Shown here piece after piece: positions 1 to 8,182 of a stretch of 64,000 bases of DNA (within the stretch, counting starts at the first letter, position 1; the number at the start of each line of letters is the position of its first letter). Made by a program: the position numbers and the translations under genes. Below the pieces are notes generated by a model. It ran no database searches and was not told where the DNA came from. It worked only from the letters and a program-made list of their open reading frames with translations. Source of the DNA: Hymenobacter canadensis (GTDB lineage: Bacteria > Bacteroidota > Bacteroidia > Cytophagales > Hymenobacteraceae); the NCBI RefSeq assembly GCF_027359925.1, contig NZ_CP114767.1:1550001-1614000 (forward strand), given 5' to 3'.

Positions 1-128
1 TCGATGGCCGTGAGAATGCCCACCAGCGCCATGATGCCGATGCTCACGATCAGGGCCGTGAGGACGGTACGCAGCAGGTTGCTCTTAATGGAGCGAAACG
101 CTTCCCGAATGTTTTCCAGCAGATCCAT
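1..128 (-). CDS. ABC transporter permease, N-terminal fragment (FtsX/MacB type)
   Basis: Only the first 42 codons are inside the window; the gene runs off the left edge. The start is the ATG read from 128 on the minus strand. The peptide begins MDLLENIREAFRSIKSN and continues into a hydrophobic segment (about residues 18-42) rich in Leu, Ile, Val and Ala. An amphipathic LxNIREAFRSIKxNxLRTxLT start followed at once by the first membrane helix is typical of MacB/FtsX-type permeases of ABC exporters, which in Bacteroidota form pairs with LolD/MacB-like ATPases. Substrate cannot be told from this fragment. The family call is from the N-terminal pattern only. Confidence 0.7.
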   Translation of the reverse strand, partial: MDLLENIREAFRSIKSNLLRTVLTALIVSIGIMALVGILTAI

Positions 129-364
129 ACATCGTCAAATTCCGGCCAATCTACGCATTTGCGGCGGGTTTTGCAGTGGCCCTTTTCCGGGCCGGCGGCA
201 ACGCAAAAACCGGCCGCCCGGCGCGGAACCGGAACCGCGGCGGCCCCGTTCTGGCTGGCGCGCCCGTTGCCGGGTGGGTGGCCGCGATTTTGCGCGGGTA
301 CCGCCAATGTTGAGTACCTTGAGCGGTGGTTGAACGCGGCCGGACGGCTTTATTTTCTTTGGCT

Positions 365-1648
365 ATGATACACAGCAAACAACGATTCTGGGCCACGCTG
401 CTGGTGCTGGTGTGCCTGCTGGCCGGGCCGGGCGCGGCCTGGGCCAACCAGGTGCTCATCCCGATGGACAACACCCAGAAAGAGCACCTCAAGGCCTACG
501 GCATTGCCTACTGGCTGCTCGGCAAGCAGATTGAGGTCGACTGGCTGCTCAACTACCGCGGCGGCTCGTTTGCCTGCGAGGTGGCGCCCGGCGTGGAAAA
601 CGAACTGGCCGTGCGCGGCGTCACGTACCAGGTGATTTCCGGCGCCCAGTACAACGGCATCCTCTCCGAAATAGCCGACCCCAACGCCAACATGGACATC
701 ATGAAGCTGGAGAAGGTGCCCAAAATTGCGGTGTACACCCCCAAAGGCAAGCAGCCCTGGGACGACGCCGTGACGCTGGTGCTGGGCTACGCCGAAATCC
801 CCTACGACCAGATCTACGACGACGACGTGCTCGACGGCAAGCTGCCCAAGTACGACTGGCTGCACCTGCACCACGAGGATTTTACGGGCGAGTACGGCAA
901 GTTCTTCGCCCAGTACCGCAACCGGCCCTGGTATCAGCAGCAGCAGCGCGACTCAGAAGCTACGGCCAAGCGGCACGGCTTCGCCAAAGTCAGCCAGATG
1001 AAGGGCGCGGTGGTGGTGAAGATGCAGGAGTTTATTGCCGGCGGCGGCTTCCAGTTTGCCATGTGCTCGGCCACCGACACCTACGATATTGCCCTGGCCG
1101 GCCTGGGCGTGGACATGGTGGAAAACATGTACGACGGCGACGGCGCCGACCCCGCCGCGCAGAGCAAGCTCAACTTCAACCGTACGCTGGCCTTCCAGAA
1201 CTTCCAGCTCGTGCGCGACCCATACCAGTACGAGTACAGCAACATCGACATGCAGCCCCAGGAGCGCGGCGTCTACGAAGACAACGACTACTTCCAGCTC
1301 TTCACATTCTCGGCCAAGTACGACCCGGTACCCACCATGCTCACCCAGGACCACGAGAAGACCATCAAGGGCTTTATGGGCCAGACCACGGCTTTCCGCA
1401 AGCAACTGGTGAAACCCGACGTGGTAGTGATGGGCGACAACAAGGCCTCGGGCGAAATCCGCTACATGCACGGCACGCTGGGCAAAGGCACTTGGACCTT
1501 CTATGGCGGCCACGACCCCGAAGATTACCAGCACCTGGTAGAGGAAGAGCCGACCGACCTGTCGCTGCACCCCAACTCGCCCGGCTACCGCCTTATCCTC
1601 AACAACGTGCTGTTCCCAGCCGCTAAAAAGAAGAAGCAAAAGACCTGA
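365..1648 (+). CDS. Conserved secreted protein, usually labelled 'asparagine synthetase B'
   Basis: 427 aa. The ATG at 365 is chosen because it puts a clean signal peptide at the N terminus (basic MIHSKQR, hydrophobic core, cleavage near AWA-NQ); the longer reading from 326 only adds a non-signal stretch. The mature part starts NQVLIPMDNTQ and holds conserved-looking blocks YWLLGKQIEVDWLLNYRGG, GGGFQFAMCSATD, WTFYGGHDPEDYQH and a Lys-rich tail. I recall close Bacteroidota homologues carrying the name asparagine synthetase B, but there is no N-terminal glutaminase Cys and no visible ATP-pyrophosphatase motif, so that name looks wrong. The WTFYGGHDPEDYQH and DWLHLHHEDF parts recall glutamine-amidotransferase-like folds, which is only an impression. 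Function unknown; followed by a strong hairpin terminator. Confidence 0.7.
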   Translation: MIHSKQRFWATLLVLVCLLAGPGAAWANQVLIPMDNTQKEHLKAYGIAYWLLGKQIEVDWLLNYRGGSFACEVAPGVENELAVRGVTYQVISGAQYNGILSEIADPNANMDIMKLEKVPKIAVYTPKGKQPWDDAVTLVLGYAEIPYDQIYDDDVLDGKLPKYDWLHLHHEDFTGEYGKFFAQYRNRPWYQQQQRDSEATAKRHGFAKVSQMKGAVVVKMQEFIAGGGFQFAMCSATDTYDIALAGLGVDMVENMYDGDGADPAAQSKLNFNRTLAFQNFQLVRDPYQYEYSNIDMQPQERGVYEDNDYFQLFTFSAKYDPVPTMLTQDHEKTIKGFMGQTTAFRKQLVKPDVVVMGDNKASGEIRYMHGTLGKGTWTFYGGHDPEDYQHLVEEEPTDLSLHPNSPGYRLILNNVLFPAAKKKKQKT

Positions 1649-1668
1649 GTTGGCCGGCTACTAAACCA

Positions 1669-1708
1669 TAAGAAAGCCCCGAACAGCAATCTGTTCGGGG
1701 CTTTCTTA
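1669..1708. terminator. Hairpin terminator, probably bidirectional
   Basis: A 17-base stem (AAGAAAGCCCCGAACAG pairing with its complement) closes on a CAAT loop and ends in a pyrimidine-rich tail. It lies between the stop codons of two convergent genes, at 1648 and 1730, so it can serve both. Confidence 0.85.
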
Positions 1709-1729
1709 TGACTCTATTCTTGGTGAAAC

Positions 1730-2191
1730 CTACTTGCTCAGCCGCACCATGCGCTGGGCTATTTCGGGCAGGTCGGCGGTTTTTTCGGGGTCTATGTCTG
1801 TGGTCAGCTGCACTACTACGGGCTGGCCTTTGGCCGTGCCGTAGAAGATGAGCTGGTAGGCCTCCCCGCCTTCGATGGCGTAGCTGAGGCGGTAGCCTTT
1901 GGCCGGCATATCGAGGATGAAACAATCAAAAGCCTGCTGCTCTGCTGGTTTATGCTTCTTTTTCTCCACTTTCACCATCGTCTCCACCACGGGCAGCAGC
2001 TGGCCGTGGTTCAGATAGAACCAGTTGAGCTGGTACCGTTCGCAGCGCACGGAATAGCTGCTTTCCGGTGTGCAGCCGGCGGGCACCACTATGTTCACGC
2101 CGCAAAAATTGATGGTGGCCGCCGGGGCCGCCGCTTGTGCCAAGCAGAAGCCAGGCAACACCCACAAAGCAAGCAGTAATAGTTTTTTCAT
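1730..2191 (-). CDS. Small secreted protein of unknown function
   Basis: 153 aa. The ATG at 2191 gives a signal peptide (MKKLLLLALWVLPGFCLAQ); the upstream ATG at 2233 would add 14 residues before it. The mature protein contains four Cys spread along the chain (in INFCGVNIVVPAGC, VRCERYQ and FDCFILD), compatible with disulphides outside the cytoplasm, and ends in a Lys/Arg-rich tail. I do not recognise a family. It is convergent with the preceding secreted protein and separated from miaE by about 75 bases. Confidence 0.6.
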   Translation of the reverse strand: MKKLLLLALWVLPGFCLAQAAAPAATINFCGVNIVVPAGCTPESSYSVRCERYQLNWFYLNHGQLLPVVETMVKVEKKKHKPAEQQAFDCFILDMPAKGYRLSYAIEGGEAYQLIFYGTAKGQPVVVQLTTDIDPEKTADLPEIAQRMVRLSK

Positions 2192-2267
2192 CTCAGCGAA
2201 AACAACACAAATCAGGCCTAATATACCAGCCATTTCTTAGCCCACAAACTAAGGCCCGGCCGGTAGT

Positions 2268-2876
2268 CTAGTGCATCCGGTCGTCGCGCACGGGCAGGTT
2301 GGTCACGATTTCGCCTTCGATCTTCAGCAGCTCCTGCAGGCGCTCCTCTACCAGCTTCGGGTCGCAGTACTCCTTGGCCAGCTCCACGTAGCTCACGAAG
2401 TGGCCCGCTTCGGACACCATCAGCTCATAGTAGAACTTGCTCAACTCGGGGTCCGGAATGTGCTTCCAGAGCAGCTTGAACCGCTCGCAGCTGCGCGCCT
2501 CAATCAGGGCCGACACCAGCAGCTGGTCCATGAGCTGGCGCTCGCGGGCGCCGCCTTTGCGCACGTGCGCCAGCAGCTGCACCACGTACTCGTCGCGGCG
2601 CGGGCGGCCCAGGGCGTAGCCGCGCTTGCGCAGCTCCAGTAGCACCCGCTCGAAATGGCTCCACTCCTCGGCCACCAGGTCGGTCAGCTCATCCACGAGG
2701 CGGGTTTTCTCGGGGTAGTGGATGATCATGCTGATGCCCGTGCTGGCGGCTTTCTGCTCGCACCAGGCGTGGTCGACCAGAATATCCTCGATGTTTTTGC
2801 TGGCAATATCCACCCACCGCGGATCGGTGTTGAGCTTGAGCTTGAGGATGGTTTTTTCTCTTTCTGCAGGTTCCAT
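2268..2876 (-). CDS. miaE: tRNA-(ms2io6A37) hydroxylase MiaE
   Basis: 202 aa. MiaE is a non-haem di-iron monooxygenase that hydroxylates the isopentenyl group of ms2i6A at tRNA position 37. Ferritin-like iron ligands can be seen: Glu in AWCEQKAAS, the ExxH of EEWSHFER, Glu in LIEARSCERF and the ExxH of SEAGHFVSY. Length fits the short form of the family. The start at 2876 (MEPAEREKTI) is preferred over the 2942 start because the extra 22 codons come from a repeat-rich intergenic stretch (FNHPT, QPFN words). The window also encodes MiaB (13867), which makes the ms2 group of the substrate, so two steps of the same modification are close together. Confidence 0.88.
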   Translation of the reverse strand: MEPAEREKTILKLKLNTDPRWVDIASKNIEDILVDHAWCEQKAASTGISMIIHYPEKTRLVDELTDLVAEEWSHFERVLLELRKRGYALGRPRRDEYVVQLLAHVRKGGARERQLMDQLLVSALIEARSCERFKLLWKHIPDPELSKFYYELMVSEAGHFVSYVELAKEYCDPKLVEERLQELLKIEGEIVTNLPVRDDRMH

Positions 2877-2881
2877 TGTCG

Positions 2882-2966
2882 GATGGTTGAATGGCTGAAT
2901 TATTAAACGGTTGAATGGCTGAATTGATAAACGGCCAGCCATTCAACCATTTCGCCATTCAACCAT
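2882..2966. repeat. Short-word inverted/direct repeat upstream of miaE
   Basis: The word GGTTGAATGGCTGAATT occurs twice in direct orientation (about 2884-2900 and 2909-2925) and its complement GCCATTCAACCAT closes the element at 2954-2966, with a further copy near 2937. It fills almost the whole gap between the porin stop and the miaE start. Confidence 0.8.
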
Positions 2967-2972
2967 GTAACA

Positions 2973-4910
2973 TCAATCAAAGAACTGCCACCGCAGCCCG
3001 AACTCGAAGCGGCGGGGCAGCCCGGTGTAGTAAGGCGTGGTGAAGTAGCCGTTGCGCAGCAGGCCCTGGTTGACGTAGGCCACCTTCAGAAACACCGCCA
3101 CCGTTTTGATATCGCCGCTCAGAAACACGTCGGCCACGGCAAAGTTGCCGGCCGTGAAGTAGTTCTGCACGATAAACTGCTGGGTGCTGGGGCTGTAGTC
3201 GTAGGGCTTCCAAGTGGACTGGTAGTACACCTCAGCCCCGATCTGCCCGAACAGCGCCTTCTTGAACAGGTAGCCCTGGTAGTAGATTTTGCTGTTGGTG
3301 ACGAGGGCCGGAATCCGCAGGCCTTCCTGGTCGCCGCCCTGGGTGCCGTGGGCCTGGTTGTCGAAATAGATATTGCCTACGTTGAAGCGGTGCCGCGCCG
3401 AAAGCGTCAGCAGGCGGCGGTCTTCGCTGAGCTGCGCCGGCTCGCCATAGGCCCCGTAGTACACCAGTGAGGTGATGTTGATGATGGCGCCCGAGGCCTC
3501 CAGGCGGTGCCGGCCCAGGGTCTGGTCGAGGCGGGCGGTGAGCTGGTTGACCTTGGTGTTGTCGAAGCTGTTGGTCCAGCGGTAGTGGTTGCCGTCGAAC
3601 TGCTCCTGCGAAAGCGTGGGCGAATAGCTGGAGCTCAGCAGCTCGCCGGTGAGCGGGCCCAGCCGCGCCGCGCCGCGCAGCCAGTATTCCTGGTTGCGGT
3701 CGGGGTTTTCCACGTCGAGGGCAAACACCTCCCCGGCCGTTTCGATGGCGAAGATTTTGTAGTTGAAGTCGGCCGTGCCGCCCGCAAACACCTGGCTGTA
3801 GGTGTTGCCGTCGGCCGCGGCCGGCCGCAGCTGGCCCGTATCACCGATGCTGGGCACGCCCACCAGATGGCGCGTGGCCAGCGAGAGGCTGCGGTGCCGG
3901 GCATACAGCCGGTATTGCACGGTGGAGCTGCGGCCCAGCACGCCAAACGTGTTTTCCAGGCGCTGCGTCTCCGCCCGGTCGTCGGTACCGATGGTGCTCA
4001 GCAACGCCCGCGGGTAGTAGCTCGGCTGGTTGGTTCCCTGTACCAATTCCAGCTTAGTATCCTGAAAGCGGTTCGCCTGGCGGCGCCAGTCGATGACGTG
4101 GAACGCCGTGAGGCCACGGCCCACCAGCCGGTAGGAGTGCGCCAGCCGCAGCCCGTCGCGTTGTTCATTACTAAGCGCTGTAAACAACCAGGGGCGCTCG
4201 GCTCCATAATCGAAGAGCTGGCTGAGCGCAGTATCACGCTGGGCTACTGAAATAGTGGGACCGTTCTGCCGGATACCACCCTGTTCGACCGCACGGTGGC
4301 GTACATTATTGTAGTTGAAAAGCGCGTGGTAGCGTTCGTCGGTGCTTTCGAAGCGGGCAAAAAACAGAAAGTTACTGTGCTCTACCAGTGACCCTGGCCG
4401 GGCGTCAGTGGTGTAGAGCTTATTCGACGCAATCCGCTCGTAGGCGAGGCCCACGCTGGCTTTTTTGCTGATGCTGCGCGTGTACGACAGCTCAAACACC
4501 TGCTCGCCGTTGCCGCCCTGAATGAAGCGGAAGAACGTGTACGGCGACTTGGAATCGTAGTAAGGAATGGTGGCCGGGTCGCGGGCGTAGCGGTCGAAGG
4601 AGTTGCGGCCGAGACGGGCGCCCAGCTCCATATTCGGACGCCAGAGCAGCGGCCGGGCGGCCGTGCCCACGTGCCCCAGGTCCTGGTGGAAGGTGCTGTC
4701 GTGGTACCAGTTGCGGGCCGAGGGGAAGTTGGTGAGCGTGGTGTCAATGATGCGGCCTTCGGTCTGGTCGCGCAGCAGGTCGGCCTCGCGCAGCACGCGG
4801 GTAGTGCGGGCGCTGTAGAGCACTTTGGTGGAGTCGTCGAGCACCTGGGCCCGCCCAGTGGCCGCCCCGGCCAGTAACACCACGAGCAGCACCAGTAGCC
4901 GGATATTCAT
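2973..4910 (-). CDS. Putative outer-membrane porin (Porin_10-like)
   Basis: 645 aa with an N-terminal signal peptide ending near GRA-QV; the ATG at 4910 is chosen for that reason (the 4994 start overlaps the end of lpxK). The rest is rich in alternating aromatic/polar strands such as FFRFIQGGNGEQVFELSYTR, and ends FEFGLRWQFFD, with a C-terminal Phe-x-Asp typical of outer-membrane beta barrels. The pattern (DDSTKVLYSARTT near the N terminus, then barrel-like strands) matches the Bacteroidota putative porin family Porin_10, whose substrate is not established. It follows lpxK by 22 bases on the same strand and is probably co-transcribed with it, which fits an envelope role. Confidence 0.75.
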   Translation of the reverse strand: MNIRLLVLLVVLLAGAATGRAQVLDDSTKVLYSARTTRVLREADLLRDQTEGRIIDTTLTNFPSARNWYHDSTFHQDLGHVGTAARPLLWRPNMELGARLGRNSFDRYARDPATIPYYDSKSPYTFFRFIQGGNGEQVFELSYTRSISKKASVGLAYERIASNKLYTTDARPGSLVEHSNFLFFARFESTDERYHALFNYNNVRHRAVEQGGIRQNGPTISVAQRDTALSQLFDYGAERPWLFTALSNEQRDGLRLAHSYRLVGRGLTAFHVIDWRRQANRFQDTKLELVQGTNQPSYYPRALLSTIGTDDRAETQRLENTFGVLGRSSTVQYRLYARHRSLSLATRHLVGVPSIGDTGQLRPAAADGNTYSQVFAGGTADFNYKIFAIETAGEVFALDVENPDRNQEYWLRGAARLGPLTGELLSSSYSPTLSQEQFDGNHYRWTNSFDNTKVNQLTARLDQTLGRHRLEASGAIINITSLVYYGAYGEPAQLSEDRRLLTLSARHRFNVGNIYFDNQAHGTQGGDQEGLRIPALVTNSKIYYQGYLFKKALFGQIGAEVYYQSTWKPYDYSPSTQQFIVQNYFTAGNFAVADVFLSGDIKTVAVFLKVAYVNQGLLRNGYFTTPYYTGLPRRFEFGLRWQFFD

Positions 4911-4932
4911 ACGCAACGAAGACAATAGCGAG

Positions 4933-5997
4933 TCAGACAACAGCTTGGGGCTGAATGAAGGGTGACAGCAGCTGGCGCAGGCGGGCAGCGCCATCGGCCA
5001 GAAACTCCACGGTGATAGGAATGTAGAAAACGGGCAGGCGGGCTATTTCCGTATGCAGCGCGGGCGCCAGCAGCCGGGTGGCGTCTTTCTGCGTGGTAAA
5101 AATACAACGTCCGGGCCCGCAATGCGCGGCCACCGCCGCAATTTCCGCGGCCGTGAAGCTGTGGTGGTCAGCGAAGGCCGCGTGATGCACCACCCGGAAA
5201 CCCGCCGCCGTGAGGTACTCCAGCAGCGGCCCGGGCTGGGCAATGCCCGTCAGGAGCACGATTTCCGGCCCGCCCGGGGCCGGCGGGGCCGCGCTGCCGG
5301 CCAGCGGCACCGGCGCGGCGTAGGCGTAAGTGGAAAACAGCACCGGCACCTCGGGCCGGGCGTAGCACCGGATGCGGCGCGTAATTTCCTGCTGCCGGGC
5401 ATCGTTCAGGTTGGCGTCGCACTTAGTCACAATCACCACATTGGCGCGGCGGGCCCCGGCGCGGCTTTCGCGCAGGCGGCCGGCGGGCAGCACGTAGTCG
5501 TCGTAAAAAGGCCGATGCTGCTCGGTGAGCAGCACGCTGAAATCGGGCTGCACGCGGCGGTGCTGGTAGGCGTCGTCGAGCACCACCGCCCCCACCTGGG
5601 GCAGGGCAAACAGCTTGTTGAGGCCGGTCAGGCGGTCTTCACAGACGGCCACCGGCACAGCGCCGCCAAAATCCTGGTAATGCTGTAGCGGCTCGTCGCC
5701 GAAGGTTTCGGCGGTTTCCTGGACACTGCCGAGGCGGAAGCCGTGGGTACGGCGGCCGTAGCCGCGGCTCAGGATGGCCGGCTGCTGGCCCTGGCTAAGC
5801 AGTTCACGCACCAGCCAAGCCACGTGCGGCGTTTTGCCGGTGCCGCCCACCCGCAGGTTGCCCACGCTCAGCACCGGCCCCGGCCAGGCACTGCCGGACG
5901 ACTTGCGCCCCGTGTCATACAGCCAGTTGCGCACGGCCATCACGCTGGCATAGAGCCAGCTGAAGGGCAGCAGCAACAGCGTCAGGAACGGGGGCAT
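4933..5997 (-). CDS. lpxK: Tetraacyldisaccharide 4'-kinase LpxK
   Basis: 354 aa. LpxK phosphorylates the 4' position of the lipid A disaccharide at the inner membrane, the sixth step of the Raetz pathway. Visible features: N-terminal hydrophobic helix (residues 5-22, FLTLLLLPFSWLYASV), Walker A GNLRVGGTGKTP at about residues 46-57, DDAYQHRR (Walker B-like region with the catalytic Asp and the following His) and a C-terminal half with TTQKDATRL. The start at 5997 (MPPFLTL) is supported by a TACCTTTG promoter six bases upstream; the longer reading to 6087 runs through a palindromic repeat. First gene of an lpxK-porin pair. Confidence 0.93.
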   Translation of the reverse strand: MPPFLTLLLLPFSWLYASVMAVRNWLYDTGRKSSGSAWPGPVLSVGNLRVGGTGKTPHVAWLVRELLSQGQQPAILSRGYGRRTHGFRLGSVQETAETFGDEPLQHYQDFGGAVPVAVCEDRLTGLNKLFALPQVGAVVLDDAYQHRRVQPDFSVLLTEQHRPFYDDYVLPAGRLRESRAGARRANVVIVTKCDANLNDARQQEITRRIRCYARPEVPVLFSTYAYAAPVPLAGSAAPPAPGGPEIVLLTGIAQPGPLLEYLTAAGFRVVHHAAFADHHSFTAAEIAAVAAHCGPGRCIFTTQKDATRLLAPALHTEIARLPVFYIPITVEFLADGAARLRQLLSPFIQPQAVV

Positions 5998-6003
5998 AGG
6001 CGG

Positions 6004-6011
6004 CAAAGGTA
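6004..6011 (-). promoter_or_regulatory. TAnnTTTG promoter of lpxK
   Basis: TACCTTTG on the minus strand, ending six bases before the lpxK ATG, so the leader would be zero to two bases long. It matches the -7 element of Bacteroidota promoters. Confidence 0.7.
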
Positions 6012-6033
6012 GCGCAGCAGGGCCTTGTGTGCC

Positions 6034-6181
6034 GTAGAGACGCAATATTTTGCGTCTCGTCGTTGCTGACGTTGTTTTTGCTGTCATTCCGAACGTCAGC
6101 TGTCATTCCAGGCAGCGCGAGGAATCTCGCCAGCGTGGCAAACAACGTCAGCAACGAAAAGACGCGAATACGCGTCTCTAC
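6034..6181. repeat. Palindromic intergenic element, family A copy 1
   Basis: The ends GTAGAGACGCAATATT... and ...CGCGTCTCTAC are inverted, each arm itself being a small hairpin (GACGCAATATTTTGCGTC). The inner parts CGTTGCTGACGTTGTTT and AAACAACGTCAGCAACG are also inverted. A fragment resembling family B (GTCATTCC...GAGGAATCTCGC) sits in the middle, so the element looks nested. It ends five bases before the glycosylase ATG. Confidence 0.9.
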
Positions 6182-6186
6182 AGGCC

Positions 6187-6876
6187 ATGCCCGATACCTT
6201 CGCCCGCCGCCTGCTGCACCTGCTTACCACGTTTCCGCCGGCCCCTGCCCTGCCTGACGGAGTGCAGGCCTACAACCCCTATCAGGAGCCGGCCGTGGCG
6301 GCGCTGCTCACCCAGTTTGCGCAGAAATTCTACACCGATAACCAGCCGCGGGTGGCGCTGCTGGGCATCAACCCCGGCCGGTTTGGGGCGGGCCGCACCG
6401 GCGTGGCCTTCACCGATCCGGCCGCCCTCTCTGAGCACTGCCACATCCCCAACGACCAGCCACGTCACCCCGAGCTCAGCAGCCAGTTTGTGTACCAGGT
6501 AATAGCCGAGCTGGGCGGGCCGGCCGAATTCTACCGCCACTTCTACTTGGGCTCCCTCTATCCGCTGGTGCTGCTGCGCGACGGCAAAAACTACAACTAC
6601 TACGACTCGCCGGCCCTGCAGCGGGCCCTGGAGCCCGAAATCCGGGTGGCGCTGCGGCGGCAGATAACCGAGCTGGGACTGGCCCGGCACGCCGCCGTCT
6701 GCCTGGGCCGCCGCAACGGACTGCTGTTCGAAAAGCTGAACCAGGAGCTGGCGCTCTTTGATAAGATTATTGTGCTGGACCATCCGCGCTACCTGATGCA
6801 GTACAAGCGCCGCGAGCTGGCCGAGCATGTGGCGCGCTATGCAGATGTGTTGCTTGAAGTAAAAATGGAGCGGTAA
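6187..6876 (+). CDS. SMUG2-type uracil-DNA glycosylase family protein
   Basis: 229 aa, cytoplasmic. Residues 60-64 are GINPG within LLGINPGRFGAGRTGVAF, the water-activating/phosphate-pinching motif of the UDG superfamily in its SMUG form, and a second motif lies near the C terminus in VLDHPRYLMQY, where a His-Pro pair matches the minor-groove intercalation loop. The length and overall pattern fit the bacterial SMUG2 group (DUF4918), predicted to remove uracil or oxidised pyrimidines from DNA. The ATG at 6187 directly follows a palindromic repeat that also separates it from the divergent lpxK. Downstream is another palindrome, then a NIF3-family gene. Activity on a given base is inferred from the family only. 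Confidence 0.8.
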   Translation: MPDTFARRLLHLLTTFPPAPALPDGVQAYNPYQEPAVAALLTQFAQKFYTDNQPRVALLGINPGRFGAGRTGVAFTDPAALSEHCHIPNDQPRHPELSSQFVYQVIAELGGPAEFYRHFYLGSLYPLVLLRDGKNYNYYDSPALQRALEPEIRVALRRQITELGLARHAAVCLGRRNGLLFEKLNQELALFDKIIVLDHPRYLMQYKRRELAEHVARYADVLLEVKMER

Positions 6877-6926
6877 AAACGATGAATTGGAGCCAGCGGC
6901 GCAACTTGCGGCGCACGGGCGTTACT

Positions 6927-7026
6927 CCGGTCCGACGCCGGAGGCGTCCGACCGGTTGCCGCATGCTGACGTTGTAACGTCGTCGTTGACACGGCAACCA
7001 GTCGGACGCCTCCGGCGTCGGACCGG
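6927..7026. repeat. Palindromic intergenic element, family C
   Basis: Two 35-base arms (6927-6961 and 6992-7026) are inverted repeats with one mismatch; they begin CCGGTCCGACGCCGGAGGCG. The 30-base loop contains TGCTGACGTTGT, the same word found inside family A and B elements. It is very GC-rich and lies between two co-directional genes. Confidence 0.9.
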
Positions 7027-7081
7027 GAAGTTCTGGTAACAGCATTTTTAATTTTTAATTCTCAATTTTTAATTGACTCTC

Positions 7082-8182
7082 ATGCCAACCGTTCAGGATC
7101 TGACCCGTGCGCTGGAAGCCGCGGCGCCCCTCGCCTACCAGGAATCCTACGACAACGCCGGCCTGCAGTGCGGCAACCCGCAGCAGGAAATCACCGGCGT
7201 GCTGATTGCGCTGGACTGCACGCCGGCTGTGGTGGACGAGGCCATCCGGCGGGGCTGCAACGTGGTGGTGGCCCATCACCCGCTGATTTTCAAGCCCCTC
7301 AAGCGCCTCACCGGAGCCAACGAAGTGGAGCAGACGCTGCTCAAAGCCATCCGGCACGACGTGGCGCTCTACGCCGCCCACACCAACCTCGACAACGTAC
7401 GCCACGGCGTCAACCGCAAGCTGGCCGACAAGCTGGGCCTGCAGAACGTGCGCATCCTCGAGCCCAAAACCGGCCTGCTGGCCAAGCTGGTCACCTACGT
7501 GCCCGCCACCCACACCGAGGCCGTGCTGGCCGCCCTGTATGCCGCCGGCGCCGGCCAGATCGGCGACTACTCGGCGTGCAGCTTCCGCACCGATGGCACG
7601 TTTACGTTCACGCCCGGTCTGGGCACCAACCCGTTTGAGGGTAAGCCGGGACAGCCCCACACCGGGCCCGAGCAGCGCGTGGAGGTGCTGCTGCCGCTGC
7701 ACCTGCAGCGGGCCGCCCTGCAGGCCTTGCGCAAGGCCCACCCCTACGAGGAAGTGGCCTACGAAATCATTCAGCTGGAAAACGAAAACCAGGAAGTGGG
7801 CGCCGGCATGGTGGGCGAGCTACCCGAGGCCCTGAGCCCGCAGGCGTTCCGGCAGCGCCTCAAAGACGCCCTCGGCGTGCCCATTGTGAAGCACACCGAC
7901 TTCGACAAGACTATCAAGAAAGTGGCCATCTGTGGCGGGGCGGGCAGCTTCCTGATTGGCAAGGCCCGCGCCGCCGGCGCCGACGCCTACGTCACCGGCG
8001 ACCTGAAATACCACGAATATTTCCTAGCGGAAGGCCAACTGCTGCTCTGCGACGTAGGACACTTTGAGAGCGAACAATTCACCGGCGAAATCTTCCGGGA
8101 TTTGCTTACCGCCAAGTTTGGAAGTACTTTTGCGCTCTTCATTGCCGAGACCTACACCAACCCCGTCCGATATGACTGCTAA
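7082..8182 (+). CDS. NIF3/YbgI-family dinuclear metal protein with CutA1-like insert
   Basis: 366 aa. The ATG at 7082 is preferred to an in-frame TTG at 7073. Metal-site motifs of the family are present: AHHPLIFKP (paired His), HTNLDNV, and near the C terminus DVGHFESEQF (His and Glu). Between the two halves lies an insert of roughly 130 residues (LVTYVPATHTEAV ... KAHPYEEVAYEI) which is the CutA1/PII-like domain seen in long NIF3 proteins. The family is often annotated as GTP cyclohydrolase I type 2, a label that is not well supported; the true substrate is unknown. The gene overlaps the next one by 11 bases, and NIF3 next to a zinc-ribbon coiled-coil gene is a recurring pair in Bacteroidota. 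Confidence 0.9.
   Translation: MPTVQDLTRALEAAAPLAYQESYDNAGLQCGNPQQEITGVLIALDCTPAVVDEAIRRGCNVVVAHHPLIFKPLKRLTGANEVEQTLLKAIRHDVALYAAHTNLDNVRHGVNRKLADKLGLQNVRILEPKTGLLAKLVTYVPATHTEAVLAALYAAGAGQIGDYSACSFRTDGTFTFTPGLGTNPFEGKPGQPHTGPEQRVEVLLPLHLQRAALQALRKAHPYEEVAYEIIQLENENQEVGAGMVGELPEALSPQAFRQRLKDALGVPIVKHTDFDKTIKKVAICGGAGSFLIGKARAAGADAYVTGDLKYHEYFLAEGQLLLCDVGHFESEQFTGEIFRDLLTAKFGSTFALFIAETYTNPVRYDC

Noticed and set aside
2882-2966. CRISPR-like direct repeats
   Set aside because: Only two short direct copies plus inverted copies, with no unique spacers of constant length and no cas gene in the window.
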